Part shown: one piece after another, positions 11,931-24,224 of the stretch | Numbering within the stretch: the stretch's first letter is position 1 | How the letters are laid out: the number at the start of each line of letters is the position of its first letter | Assembly (NCBI GenBank): GCA_011317545.1 | Contig: WUJK01000010.1 | Coordinates: 2,046,001 to 2,110,000 of the forward strand | Origin: Coniella vitis | Taxonomy: Eukaryota > Ascomycota > Sordariomycetes > Diaporthales > Schizoparmaceae | Length of the DNA: 64,000 nucleotides | Direction: 5' to 3' | The notes under the pieces: model-generated | The model's input: only the letters and a program-made list of their open reading frames with translations | Databases searched by the model: none | What the model was told of the DNA's origin: nothing | Made by a program: the position numbers and the translations under genes

Positions 11931-14100
11931 GGCGGCTCGAGGGAAGCGGGGGCGGGGGTTAGTTTTAGCGCTATTTGGTGCTGTGCTGTGCTGTGTTTGT
12001 GTGTCCTTAGTGGCTGTAGCCAGCGGTGTTGCTAGCCTGGGCTGCGTTGAAAAGGCACTGCTTTTAGGGTCGGCTAAGATTGGGGTTAGGCTAGGCTGCA
12101 GGCGGTGAGCGGAACCAGATAGGCGCCCTAACGTGCCAAATGAGGGGTCGATAAGGCCCTACGGTTCCGCGGCAAGCCGGCCAACTCGGTTCCACTCCGT
12201 CCCGTCCACGTCCAGTCCAGTCCAGTTCCTTTGGGCGTCCGCCACCGACGGCGACGGCAGCTAAGGTTTTGTTTTATCAGAAAGGCGTTAGGCCGAGGAT
12301 GCCCATACGGAACGGTGCGGCCTTTGTTGCCGACAAGGGATTGCGGCGGAACTGTGCAGATCGAGTTGGGGAAGCCAAACACAAGAAAGACACGCAATTG
12401 CAAAGTGAGGACGCAGACTTGACGCGCAGAAGAGCACCCAGAGTCACAAGTCCCGTCCTTTAGCGGTTGGGCTCTTTAACCCGGCAATTTCAATCAACGG
12501 CCGTCAGATGTCGTTATTAGCAGGGAACAAGACGACCAGATCCAGGCCTGTCTCTGGCTGCCCGCAAATGGATTGTCAGTAGACTGCCTCCTCTCCGCTT
12601 GGCTCATGAATCGCGCTATGCTGTGATCCTGCGGCGAAGGGGCGCTTAGGGAGGCTGTGATCTGGTATTCTGGAGAGCGGCCCGGGTGCTGTCCTTGTAG
12701 CATACGGATTAGTCGACGGTGCGTGTACAAGGATGCTCTTTGCCGCCTGGCGGTTGTCTTGTTCTATTTCCCTCGGTATTGGGTCGCCTTTTGTTCTTTC
12801 TCCTCGTCGTTGATCTCTAGTGCGCCGACGGATTCCCAGGCAGCGCCAGCAATTTTGATGGTAAATCCCGCCCTTTGCGGCTGTATGCTCGTCTCACCAC
12901 CGTCGAACCTGCTCGAGGCTCTTGCAGCGACTTCTCACTCAGCGAATGGGCTTGGGTCAGGCGGTTGCCGACAGTCTGGGACGGCCTGGGTGGAGCCGAG
13001 TACGGCTGAGAGGTGGGGGCCACACCAGGCTCTGAGAATCACGTATGTACTTCTAGGAGAATACACTTGATGGCGACTGGCTCCTGCATGCACGGCGTTG
13101 CTACGGCCTCCTCCTGCCAATAGAGGCGCCGGGTACGGATGCTTATATGCGCGTCAGCGGCTGGGCGAATCGAAAAAGGGCAAGTCGGCCAGGCAGTCCA
13201 GTCCACAGTTGTTGTATGAAAGTGCCTGAATAAGTCAACTAGCCATCCCATGTGTCGTGTAACTGATAGGCGGCGTCTTGCTTTAGGGAATAGGGTTGGG
13301 GGAGAGGGGATCGGAAGGAGGCTAATATTTACCCTTATGTGTATGTTTCGAGCAAAGACAGAACTTGCACAAAGATTTCAAGCCCGTTTTCTGTCAGAGG
13401 CAAAGTGCGGAAAAGGAAGCCAAAGTGGAAGAGAAGAAGCCATCTTGGTAGGCTGGACTCAGTCTTGAAGTATTATGAAGACGGCAACACGGGCACAGGC
13501 TCAGCCAGGTGCCAGGTGCCAGGCCCAGAAAGTTGACGGGTGAGTGCGCCATCGAGCAGACAAGACATCCGTGGCGCCACTTTGTGCCAGGCAGTCGACG
13601 CGAGGAGCAAAGTATCCCATTGTACAAGGTGAGGAACGAGGGCAGAGAGTACGAGCAGGAACATTTGAGTCCAAGATACAGGCATCGCCATCGTTGACCA
13701 TCGTTTGCATGTACAAAGTAGAGGTACTCGGCTGTTGCCGGTTACAGGATGGGCACTAAGTACCTCTACTTGAATGGGCGACATGACCTTGGGGCCTTGG
13801 GGCCAGGCGAGACTCGGTTGCTGGTGCTTGGGGGCGTGGGGCAAGCCTGGCGGGCTGTATCGACACAACCGCAGATACTTGGTGCTGGGCGCCAGTGGCT
13901 GCCTTTCAAGAGGTAACTCGGATGTTGCCATGTACTCGTGCCCCACCATTCCTTCCCTTGCAATACTGGGTACGTACTCTGGCACCCTCCACTTGCCGCA
14001 AGTACCATGGTACTGTGCACTCGCATGCAGACTACCTGGGTATGTAGCAGTTCATCATTCCTCCTCCGTACATTTTCACACCAACAAGTCACAACTCAAA
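11931..14100. other. long 5' region of the CCCH gene, no gene seen
   Basis: About 2.2 kb upstream of the CCCH gene and downstream of the small gene at 14101. No open frame has coding character on inspection. It contains a 14-bp perfect palindrome at 14001-14014 just beyond the 3' end of that small gene. Confidence 0.5.
14001..14014. repeat. 14-bp perfect palindrome
   Basis: AGTACCATGGTACT equals its own reverse complement. It lies about 90 bp past the stop codon of the tentative gene at 14101-14558. Confidence 0.9.
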
Positions 14101-14558
14101 TCAACCGGCCTCGTTTTCTGTCTCTGGCTTTTGCCAGACTGCCAAGTCTGCCTGTTCAGCCGTCCTCTCCCGCTGCATCTGCGCCCACCACAACAGCTGA
14201 TCTTCTGTTCCCCGTCGACTCAAGTCCTGCTGCATGGCACTGACTCTGGCCTTGGGGCCGTGATGGGCTCCCATGTGGGCCTCTGCGCGCGCCCGTCTTT
14301 GGTCCCATGTACCAGACACAGAGTCATCAGGACGGCGACAACAGGGACAAGCTAACCAGCCATCTCGCCATGCAACCATGCAACTAGTGCAGCCTGGAGG
14401 ATATACTTTCTGGCGCCCGGGTCAATCGACAGCATCACGAAGCTGAACACGGCCAGGCTCTCGTATGCTTCCTGCTCGTCAATGCTACCGAAGCCCCCGG
14501 CTGCTGGGTCCCTTTTCCGAGCCACCAACCCCATCAGCAAGCCACCCAAGACCGTCAT
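14101..14558 (-). CDS. small two-exon protein of unknown function (tentative)
   Basis: Exons 14558-14357 and 14282-14101 join across a 74-nt GT-AG intron (GTTAGC donor, GCGCGCAG acceptor) into 127 residues. I do not recognise the family. The N-terminal half has MTVLGGLLMGLVARKRDP, then an acidic turn (GSIDEQEAYE), then a mostly apolar stretch (about 34-63) that could be a membrane or buried helix pair. The C-terminal half is charged and Gln/Trp-rich (DQLLWWAQMQRER). A pyrimidine-rich acceptor-like TTTTCAG lies about 15 nt before the ATG, so an upstream exon could exist in 14.6-15 kb and this may be only the 3' part of a gene. Support is the intron size, the phase and the non-random composition. 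A chance open frame remains possible. Confidence 0.4.
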
Positions 14559-14627
14559 CGACTCTGGCTGTGTCTGAAAACCGGCATAGGCACGCCAGGA
14601 ATTGCATGGACCAGTGGATGGGTGAGT

Positions 14628-14648
14628 GGGGGGGCTGGGGGGGGGGGG
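14628..14648. repeat. poly-G tract
   Basis: G7-C-T-G12 run on the + strand, upstream of the tentative small gene on the minus strand. Confidence 0.85.
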
Positions 14649-15976
14649 TCTCGGACGGCAAGTTGTCTCGTGGCTTGTGGTGGAGTACATCTACACGCGG
14701 CTGATGACTCTGTTGCTCTACTACTCGAGACCTACAATATACTTTTTCATACTTACTATATACGCGCCGCAGCACTTCGAAATGGAGTTCCGCCCAAGTA
14801 AAGAAAATGGCAAGCACTATATTCAAGTGCTGAAAGCGAAAGCCCAACGGCAGCAGGATCGAACAATTGCTAGCAACACACAGCCCGCTTGGACCCAGAG
14901 CACAAGGTGGTACGGACACGCATGGCTGTCGACGACCTCTCATTCCTGTCACCCTTTCAGAAGGCCGTGAACCAACAATGCAAAAGCCCCAGGCCCGGGA
15001 TGCTGCCTACAAACGGTATACAGCTCAAAAATTCCCGCTCCAGCCTCGATTATGCACAACTGAGCTACTCTGTAGAAAACAATAGGGGCCACAGAGAGAC
15101 AATCTACACAAGCCCACGGACGTGAATTCACAGCCACAAACTGTGTGCTACGTACATACCTCTGCTGTTAGTCTAGCATTGTTGCCCTTTGACTTGGAAG
15201 ATGAGATATTGCTTTGCACAACCACGATGAAGGGCTTACATTCGGCATCAAGGCACATTTCGTCCAAAATACAAGTGGTTGAGGGGTACAAAATGATATG
15301 ATAACCGGAGAGTTTACGATTCTGGTAATCAATCGTGATACTTGTTCTACGCTATTCTCTCTTTCTCTGTATTGGTCGTTTATATCTTTGGACGGGCGCT
15401 CTGCTTCCTCATGCGGGCCGAGTGTAGAGCTTTTTCAAGTAGCCAACATGGTGCCACAATCTCATAGCGAAGGGCCAATAACCAAGCTGGGTGCGTCGGA
15501 AATTTCTCGAAGAGAGGGCGTCGTTCAAGCTTGCAAAAGCGAGAACAGAAACTCTTGACTGCCCAGAATATAGGACACCAACATGCGGTGTGTACTAACC
15601 CATATTGGTACCAGCCGACATGACCCGTTCTTAGATATGTCTTGAGTTCGGCCAGAGGCGAATTGAATTTCCCGCACAACGACAAGTTCGAGATCCAAAA
15701 GAAGACCTCCTAATGTCTAACCATGCGACACATACGACAATCCGTGCAACAAAAGCAGCTCCAAATTTGGAGTCCCCATGACAAGACTGCAGACGAGCCT
15801 GTAAGTATTGGGATATCGTTTCACCACCTTAACACGACGACCGCCCTTCGTCCATACTACCCTCACCTGCGAGACTAGACAAGCGTAATGCCGAGCGTAC
15901 ATAGCACACAAGACCAAATCCGGGGTCAAAAGCAAGCTCAAGACGCCGCCCACTTCTGAACGAACAAGCCTAGGGA

Positions 15977-15996
15977 TGGTGGTGGTGGTGGTGGTG
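15977..15996. repeat. (TGG)n microsatellite
   Basis: Six to seven TGG units inside the gene desert. Confidence 0.9.
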
Positions 15997-16620
15997 AATG
16001 TTGCCGGCCCTGGTCGAGTCCTCATGGTCCTGTTGGAGCGAATGGCTAGCAGGAATGTCATCAATCTGCCTGCTGCCGAGTGCGTGTAAAGGCGAATGGA
16101 TAAAGGCCTAGTTGTCGATCCAAATCAAAGTTACATGGCGCGGCGCCACGACGCCACCAGATAGAGTGGCCTCGGGTGCTGGATGCCAAGGTGCCTTTGC
16201 TGTTGCACTTGCAGTCCGCTAACGCGAGAAGCCGTCGTGACTTCTTTGGGGCGATATCACTGCCTCTTAATGCGCCTGGAGACACATGGATCTCATTCGG
16301 CGTCCAATATTCAAGATCGCTGACGAGTGCTGACGGCTGCTGCTCGGTGAGAATTCGCCGTCCGTCCGCCAAAGCGCCTTTTCCGAATGTTGGGTCCATT
16401 TCTTCGGGAATGACGGGTTCCGCTGCCCATTCAGACCAGCAGTCTGGGTGAGCGTGTCAACGCAAGCAAGCGAGCAAAGCAAGCGAGCGAGCAGGTCAGT
16501 GCATCCAACTTGACGACCCCGGGCATGTGGCGCACGCCGTTGTGTTCCCACCAATCTCGTCGATCATCGTGAGCAGCGAGCGGAAAATGGTGAAACTGCA
16601 GATTGCTGCAGTTTGCAGAC

Positions 16621-16638
16621 TGCAGACTGTAGTCTGCA
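16621..16638. repeat. imperfect-centre palindrome with CTGCAG neighbours
   Basis: TGCAGACT-GT-AGTCTGCA: two 8-bp arms round a 2-bp centre. It is preceded by direct TGCAGAC repeats from about 16598, so the whole 16597-16638 block could form alternative hairpins. Confidence 0.8.
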
Positions 16639-16768
16639 TGGACTTCTGCATACCAAGTTCTGTTGGTTTCTTCACCGCGGCGTTTCTGCAGTGCTGCAGT
16701 GGCCTAGCAACGCGCTGGTCGCAGCCTGAGACAATACCCTCATTCGTCTATCCCGAAGAAGCAGACGT

Positions 16769-16787
16769 GCCATGGCTGAGCCATGGC
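16769..16787. repeat. doubled GCCATGGC palindrome
   Basis: GCCATGGC-TGA-GCCATGGC: a self-palindromic octamer repeated with a 3-bp spacer, forming both direct and inverted repeats. Confidence 0.85.
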
Positions 16788-19519
16788 TTCGGAACCATTC
16801 CGATTGCTGGACGGCGCACACTGCCCGATTGATGGGTATCAATGGCATCGTCAACATGCCCCTCTTTCATTATACTCTCATATCAGCTTGTCTATCTATG
16901 TGCGCGCGCGCTACAAAGTCAGCAGACGACGTGCTAGAGCGGTAATCTATGCAAACGTAGCCAAGCCCTCCGGATCCGACTTTGACTCCGGCCCGGCTTA
17001 CTTGCCTCCCGCCGACCGCAGCGCGCGACGAGCCTCCTGCAACCCATACAATCCTGACGTCAAACCCACCCCCGTCCTGGATGCAGCAAGCCACACTTGG
17101 AGTGGGGGATGCAGAGGAACGAGGGCGAATTTGCTGCCGAATCTGGATTTCTGGCCCACACCAGAATGGACTGCAAAGGTCCCTCCGAAACCCTTTCTAG
17201 CTGCCCTCCATGAACTAGAAATTTGCCTCGTACAGGCCTGAAGGAGGAAAGTGGGTTCGCACCCACAAGGGCAAATAGGTGTGCGCGGGGTCATGAGTTG
17301 CGATCACACGGGAAGGATGACCCGGCCATGGATTATTTGATTTTTTTGGGGGTGTGGCTGCTTGCTGGTTGATATCGCTATGCTAGTCCTGCAGAAGCTC
17401 TCTACCTAGATAGCCGCATGGTGGCTGCCTCCCACTTGAGTACGCAAGCTGGAAGGTTGCATGGTGTGTCCTGCTTGTATAAGGTAACGGGCACGTTCAA
17501 CGTTCGCTGCGCCAGCCTGACAGAATGAGCGATGTCGGGTCATGGTTCAGATTACGATTCGCCTCGGACACCGTCGTGTACAGGTTGGTTCCTGTACCAG
17601 GAGAAGAGTCTAGAGCGGCACGTTGATACTACTTATAGTGTACATGGTATGTTCCGACTCGTTACAAATTCGCCGTGAGGCGTTCGCAGCTATCCGCATG
17701 GCCGACCCTGCCAGGCTGAACTGACATGTCTCCAAAACGGCGCTGGCATGGGCGTATTCAGTCGAGCGATACGGTTGTAAGCAAAGATGATAACGCAAAG
17801 CATAATACCGAACGGCTGCTGTGGCACAACGTCGCAGCAATTCCACCCTCTCCCTTTGGCCACAAGCAGTGTGAGGTCGACCAGCCGTTGTCTTGTGCCA
17901 CTTTGATGTTGAGACCCCATGTTTTTCCACATGTCCGATGCTGTAAGCAAGAGACGGACGGGCGAGGATGGTTACATGCAACATGCATGGGACCTTGCAA
18001 CTGCGTCAAGTAAAAGCCACTCTCGAACGTCCTTCATCAAAAGCAGCATTCAGCCAGGCCTCGCTTACAAGCTGTTCGACACGATCGTGACCGCGAACCG
18101 TCTCGCGAATCGTGCCTTTTGGCTTGCAGATAATGCAGAGCCTGGCTGCCCGACCGAGACCGTTCAGCAAACAAGGCACGAAAATCAACACCGCTTCTTC
18201 AATATATGCGTGCTGCTGCTGGGTGCTGCTTGGCACTCTATTCTCATGTACTTGCATCGAAGCATGTCTGTAAAAGATATGTGTGATACGCATGTATACG
18301 CCGAAGACCCTTGCTTTGTCGCATTTATAAACCCCTGTGAGTGATCTTCCTTTTTCTTTTGCTACACATCTTCCCCCGGAAATGCGAGTGCATGATGGAT
18401 GGGCCGCATGAGTGTCCCGCCCCTCCATCCGCGCCGTCTCTTCCTTTTACTCTACCCGCTCTCCTACCAACAGGTAATCTACACTGCTCGACAGAAGCGG
18501 GGACAAAATGTCACGTCAGGCCGTTTCTGCAAAAGAGTACTCGCTCGCGAGAATATGTACGATCGATGAGACGAGCCCGCGTGCCACAAACACAAAAAAA
18601 CAAGCAGTAAAAGGTCTGTGCATGGTTTTGTTGATTCCCGCCTCGATATGCTGCTGTGACATTGGTTAAAACAACAACGGCGGCTTTCGCGCGTAGAAGT
18701 GGAAATAGTACCTTCTCGCACAGCTCGGCTCGCACATGCTCGATCGTGGTCCGTGGATAAGTGATCTCCCCCAGCCGATCATCGTCTGATGGGATACATA
18801 TAGTGAATTAGGCCTACCGGGTATACAGACAAAGCAGAGTATTGGGCGTGAAAGGAGCGCAGAGGACGAAAGCCATGATGAATTCAACATGCCAAACCGG
18901 CGTACCGGGCATCTCAAGAATGGCACTCGGCATATAGCCCACACGACGAAACGTCGTCTCAAATCGCGGAAAACCGTTCCTCCAATTGGACACACCAGGT
19001 CCAAAACCCCTCTGCGACGAAGAGAAAGTTGCAAAGAAAGAAGGGAGCGCTGCTTTGACAAAAGAAGTCACAGTGGAAGGGTTAATTAAAGTCTCACGGC
19101 TATGGCGAAGCAAACACTATTTCTTAGGTATACTATGTGATCATGCAGAACGCTATGGGCCTCTGAGCTCTCCGATCAGCTGTTTCTGCTGCAGTGACAA
19201 TTATAGAATGTTCATGAACGCGCCGATCATTCTCAGGCCCATCAACGTCATGGAAGAGAATCATGCCCCAAGTAGCAAAGATCACTCACCCTTCGCTTGG
19301 CCCGCGGATGTAGCCTTTTGCGATGGTCTGTGTGCATGCAGATCAACGATTGCTTCTGTGCTGTGTCGGCAATATAGTGCATTATATGCAGACAAGCAGA
19401 TGTGGCTGCTGTCAAGATCATGACTCGTCCAATCTCTTCAACACTTGGGGCAACCTGCAATGTCAAAGAAGCAAGACACGCAGAGTGTGGGAAGGAAGCG
19501 AACTGGAATGCTCGGGATT

Positions 19520-19521
<2 letters not shown>

Positions 19522-19550
<29 letters not shown>
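19522..19550. repeat. (CAGC)n microsatellite
   Basis: Seven CAGC units in the gene desert. Confidence 0.95.
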
Positions 19551-19778
19551 GGCTCTGATGCATACCAACATGCAGCCTTTGCTTGCGCCACAAGCACAGA
19601 GCGCACACCAGCCCATTAGTTTGTATCGATGTTGTGCAGTGACCTGTTCAGGCGTCCTGCGATGTAGGTCTACTTGCTGCGAGTTGCACACCACCCTTTG
19701 CACCCCTGCGGACGACTCTTGGAGGGGGAGGGTGGGACAGGCGCTCTATGTACTCATCTCCCAAGAGATTCTGGGGTC

Positions 19779-19797
19779 CTCTCTCTCTCTCTCTCTT
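19779..19797. repeat. (CT)n microsatellite
   Basis: Nine CT units on the + strand. Confidence 0.9.
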
Positions 19798-20231
19798 TCA
19801 CCAAGCTGTTGACTGACCCCGTCGCGGTTGGTCGATCACGAACCCCGGTCTCTTTTTCCCCTTCTCCCCTTCTATCCACTCTCCCATATCGCCTCTTTCG
19901 ACCAGTCTCAGCTGTGTAACGGCCTTCGTATTCCTCTGCCATGTGTGGCATCTTGGTGTGCGCACATGCACACGCACACCCCCACACCATGATTCGCTCC
20001 ATCAGTGGTTCTCGCATATTGCTATCATTATCATTCCAATCTTCTGATGCTCGCGCGAAGTCGTCACCAAGGTCGCCACCTGTACGGGTCGTCTTTCTTG
20101 CTTGCCGCGCGGCACATTTCCGGTATCATTCCCGGTGTCAAGTATGAGTGAACTTGACGATGTCGAGGCTGGTGGTGCCCCCTTCCTATACCCCTCCATC
20201 TGATTCTTTCTTTGCCCGTGCCCAAATACAG

Positions 20232-20245
20232 TGTACATATGTACA
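20232..20245. repeat. 14-bp perfect palindrome
   Basis: TGTACATATGTACA equals its reverse complement; a further GTACAC follows a few bases on. Confidence 0.9.
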
Positions 20246-20509
20246 TGGTACACGCAGGCCCAATGGCCCTTCACGCCTGTATGTCCACAAGGTTTAATGC
20301 AGCTGACGCAAATGCCACCACTCGTTAGCATCTGGATCGTTCACCCATCTACTTGGCTCTCTTTCAAATCCCGCGCCCCGAGGCTTACTCAGTTATACAC
20401 CCACCAAAAGCAACCAAGGCTGTCTCGCTGCACATCTGGTTGGTCCGTTGAGTGCCTTTATACGCCCACGCAAAGGGCAAGCAATACAAAGTAAGCACTC
20501 AAATGTATC

Positions 20510-20510
<1 letters not shown>

Positions 20511-20540
<30 letters not shown>
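20511..20540. repeat. (CAGA)n microsatellite
   Basis: Seven and a half CAGA units. Confidence 0.95.
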
Positions 20541-20626
20541 TAAGGTGAAAAATAAAGACAAAAAAGCCCTTTTCGTCCGGTAAAGACCGCGAGACCCACT
20601 CCTCCGCTCCCCGTCCGTTCATTAAT

Positions 20627-20654
20627 CAGTCAGTCACTCACTCACTCACTCACT
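20627..20654. repeat. (CAGT)/(CACT) compound microsatellite
   Basis: Two CAGT units grade into four to five CACT units, about 90 bp after the CAGA run. Confidence 0.9.
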
Positions 20655-22374
20655 TATTCAATAAATTCATGGCGCGCCTCTTCGACGCCATCTAATTGTT
20701 GCGAGAATTCCCCGCGGGCTGGCCTGAGATTGACTTCTTGTCAACCGTGCTCCTTTAGTGGCATGCAACAGACCCTGTCACAAGATCATCGAACGTGCGA
20801 GATGTAGATGGATCTGCCCGAGCCGCGCTGAGGGACTACACCGTGCAGCTGGCTAGAGCACCAGGTCCAGGACGAGGACCAAGACGGTAACGAGGACATG
20901 GAGGCGTCACTAGACTTTGGGGCTGTTTAGTGGCGTAACAAGGGCCATCTGGTCCACCCACTTTGTACTGGCAATAAAGGTACTTGTTGCGACTTACCCT
21001 TCCGCCCACCCTCCTTCTCATCAGTGCCGCGTCCAGGAGGGCTCCTCTGGCCTATCACTCCCTGATCGCCCACACCATACTCACGACCTCTTCTCTTTCT
21101 TTTACCTCTTCTCTTTCCTCTAGAATGGCCCACAACGACGCCAGGTATCATTCTTCGAAACCTTCCCCACCGGTTTGCTTCTCCCCTTCCTCCTCTCACT
21201 CACATGACTCTACACCCAGATAGCATCCTATAAGCGTTTGCGTATATGCTTCTGTGCGTAGGAGCGTATCTGGGTCCGCATGCCTTTTCCAAGACATGCA
21301 TTGCCCATCTTTCCATGCTCGCGTGCAACCCACACTTTTGGCCGGCCTTGGATCGTCAAAGGCTTTTGAGATATTTTATGGCGTTGCGTCTCCGGTCTGT
21401 CGTCATTGGTGAGTCGCTTCTTTTAGGACTGGGCTGCGTCCCAGTATTCCATGCATGAGGTTGCTTTCTTGTTTTTCTCTTTTTCTTTTTCTAAATCCTT
21501 TTCTTTTATTTCTGACATTGCTTGCTTTCAAAGCCATTCTTCCGCCTTCGTGCACCGAACGTGCTCCATCCAGATACTCTCCTCAACATGGATATACATC
21601 TGTCTACTCATCGTGCTTTAACGTTCAGAAAACATCCAAGTCAACGTTGCATAAACTTGTGCTCTAACAAGGCTTCACCAAGCCATACTAGAGTAGGACC
21701 CGACGAGGCTGGGTCCCTTCTACCAATCCCACAGATGCCCTCGTCCGATACTTTTCACGTTTTGGAAAATCAGCTTGCTTGTTCTGTCAGCTGTGTAATT
21801 GTACTACATGCCCTGTGTGACAGGCTTAGAATAAACAACTAACTCACTTGACATTACAGCCATTAATTAGCCTTGTCAAAGTATGCCTGGCATGAAGACA
21901 TAGTTGCAAGTGTCTTTGCTCTTCTTTTCGTTGTTGTTGATACTACCTGTGTCTGTATTGCACGTGCTTTTGCACGTTCATTGGGAACATCGGAAATCAG
22001 CAGGATAGACCATCATGGGTTGGACTATTGGCAAATCATCCGTTTCGGGAAAAGCAAAATGTCTCGGTTCTTTTTTTTTCTTGCTCAATACACACAATAC
22101 CTTGCCGCTTGAAGTCAAGGCCTGCGGAACCAAGTTCTTGTGTGGCTTGGCTTACACAGGGAGCCTCATCCGCCTCTCGACTTTCAAATACAATCTAGAG
22201 CGGAAAGAAAGGCGCGAACTGTTGTTTCCCTCCTCTGGGCAGACGCAGACTGCGGCCATAGCAACCATGGATTCGAGCTTCGTGAACATGGCAATCGAGC
22301 CAGAGACTAGAGAAAAGCAGAGCCAAGCTTGTGTTCCGCTGTGCGTGGCACGATTTCCGGGACTGTCAATTGCT

Positions 22375-22415
22375 TTCTCTCTCTCTCACACACACACAGA
22401 CACACACACACACAC
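22375..22415. repeat. (CT)n(CA)n compound microsatellite
   Basis: A CT run passes directly into two CA runs split by one GA. Confidence 0.9.
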
Positions 22416-24224
22416 GTTAGTGACCACACACTGGCGTGTTTGAAAAAAATGGACAGGTGACTTAGGGTGGCAGCGAGTAGCTGGCCTTGCTTGCAAGGCC
22501 TGGAATCTGAGTGGCCACTTATCGACTTAAACAGGCATGGAGCGGGAGCCTGGCCCATCTGACTACACCCTTCTCCTGAGGTATTGATCGTCATTATTCG
22601 TAAGGGTTGTTCTATTGGTTAGGAGAAGTCTGTCGTTGCCGTTGTTCGCACGTTTGCAAGGCATTGGTGCGTCCATATTTCCTTGGGTAGTCTACCGTCT
22701 GTCTGATGATCTTGTCCTGAGTTTTTATGTCAGTCATGAGGAATGGGACTCCAATTTCTTTTGCAAATCAAACCACTAGTTTCAGGTTTTCACTTCTCGC
22801 TGATGATATATTGTCGTTTATACGAGTCGTTCCTTGTGAATAGCTTGCTAGTGGACATGGTATTCTCTGAACTTGCACTATGAAATCCTTTTGCATGGAT
22901 TGATATCACTTTCAAGTGAAGGCTGGCGTTTCGTCTTTCATTTTCAAAGATTCAAAGTATCCTCTGATGCTGTCTAATCTCTAACTTTGTCATGATGATA
23001 TATATATTTACTCATGGACTACTTGAAACCGGTCGCAAAGGGAAGTTATGTTCACTTCTCAGGCCATGGTTTTCTCTGTTCATTCCCCCTTCTCAAGTTT
23101 CTCTCCTTTGTCAACCACATCCAGACTAATCTCCTCGTTTCACCATGTCAGTGCAATCCTCAATTACTATTGCGCCGCGCCTGGTAAAGCGGAAAACGCA
23201 ACCTCCAGCCCATTCTGGATAGTCAAGTGACGGGTGCCCGGCCTAGTGTTTCGGTGCCGAATCACTGCGACGGTATCGAGGCTGTGTAGCACATGGACAC
23301 ACACACCTCCTCCACGTAACTGGTGGAACCCCCAAGGCGAAAGACCAGGCAAAGAGTCGCACATAACTAAAAAGGAGAGCGGGATACTGATTTCATCCGA
23401 CCCGAGAGTCGTAAGCTTTCACAGTCCCATAGAACCAACACCCCCCCCCCCTCCGATGTGCTTGAAAGTCATTCATGTAGATAACCCTGGCTCGATTTTG
23501 TCAATGTACATGTTGATACTCGGGCGAATCACGCTGTCTGCTCCCTTTGTTGCATTCCCCCCTTTCCCCCCCCCCTCTTTCTTCCCTTTTCCGTTTGTAG
23601 CGAGTATTCTCAACGGATTTATTCCTGTGTGTGTACGTATGTTTGTGTGAAAAGAGAGGTCACGAGGTGTGCGCGCGGAAAAAAAAAGGTGAGTCATTGT
23701 AGGTTGGTTGTCTACAACTGAGACCATTCTGGGAAAGTCTGAAACCTTAGGCTGGTTTGAATAGATTGCTTTCGGGTCGACGGGAGGAGAATGTTGTTAT
23801 CATACTAAAATGGTATCTCATGACGCTTTGATCCTCGTGACTGTTGGTTATCTTGAGCTGCTGGCCTACATGGTAACCGCGGGAATGTTGCTATGAAAGT
23901 GGATGCGACATTGTCATGGTAGCAGACTATAACTTGACAGAGTCCAGCGACTGTATGATCTATTGAAGCTTCAGTATATACTCTTCCTCAGAGGCATCAT
24001 GGTATCCAGGACGTGACGAAAAGATCGTTGGTCCGATGTTGATATTTGTAGGATCTAATTGTGTGGATAATATCGTAACATCCGGACGGAAGCCCGAGGT
24101 AAACTCTTTGCCAAGTTTATAGTGGTTTTAATTCTCTATATTTATTTGTGTGGGCTTTTACTTTATTTCCTCCTTTGGTCCTTTTATTCTGTAATCAGGC
24201 ATCCTTATACATTACATCAGTTCA

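Larger units (their letters stand above)
14559..24224. other. 9.7-kb gene desert with microsatellites and palindromes
   Basis: No open frame in this span resembles a known protein or splices into a plausible one. It is not AT-rich like the repeat-derived spacers further right. The + strand is CT-rich in 18.3-23.6 kb, as in long fungal promoters or leaders. It holds runs of GGT, CAGC, CT, CAGA, CACT and CA units, homopolymer G and C runs, and several perfect palindromes listed separately. One exon-like shape occurs at 21125-21143 (a CTCTAG acceptor, an ATG and a GTATCA donor) but does not extend into a protein. Confidence 0.6.

Noticed and set aside
19941..19956. ATG followed by MCGIL, like the start of a class-II glutamine amidotransferase
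   Set aside because: No downstream exon continues such a protein; the following CA/CAC repeat is low complexity.
21125..21143. Tiny exon-like shape: CTCTAG, ATG, then GTATCA donor
   Set aside because: Joining to the next CCCAG acceptor gives an immediate stop; no protein results.
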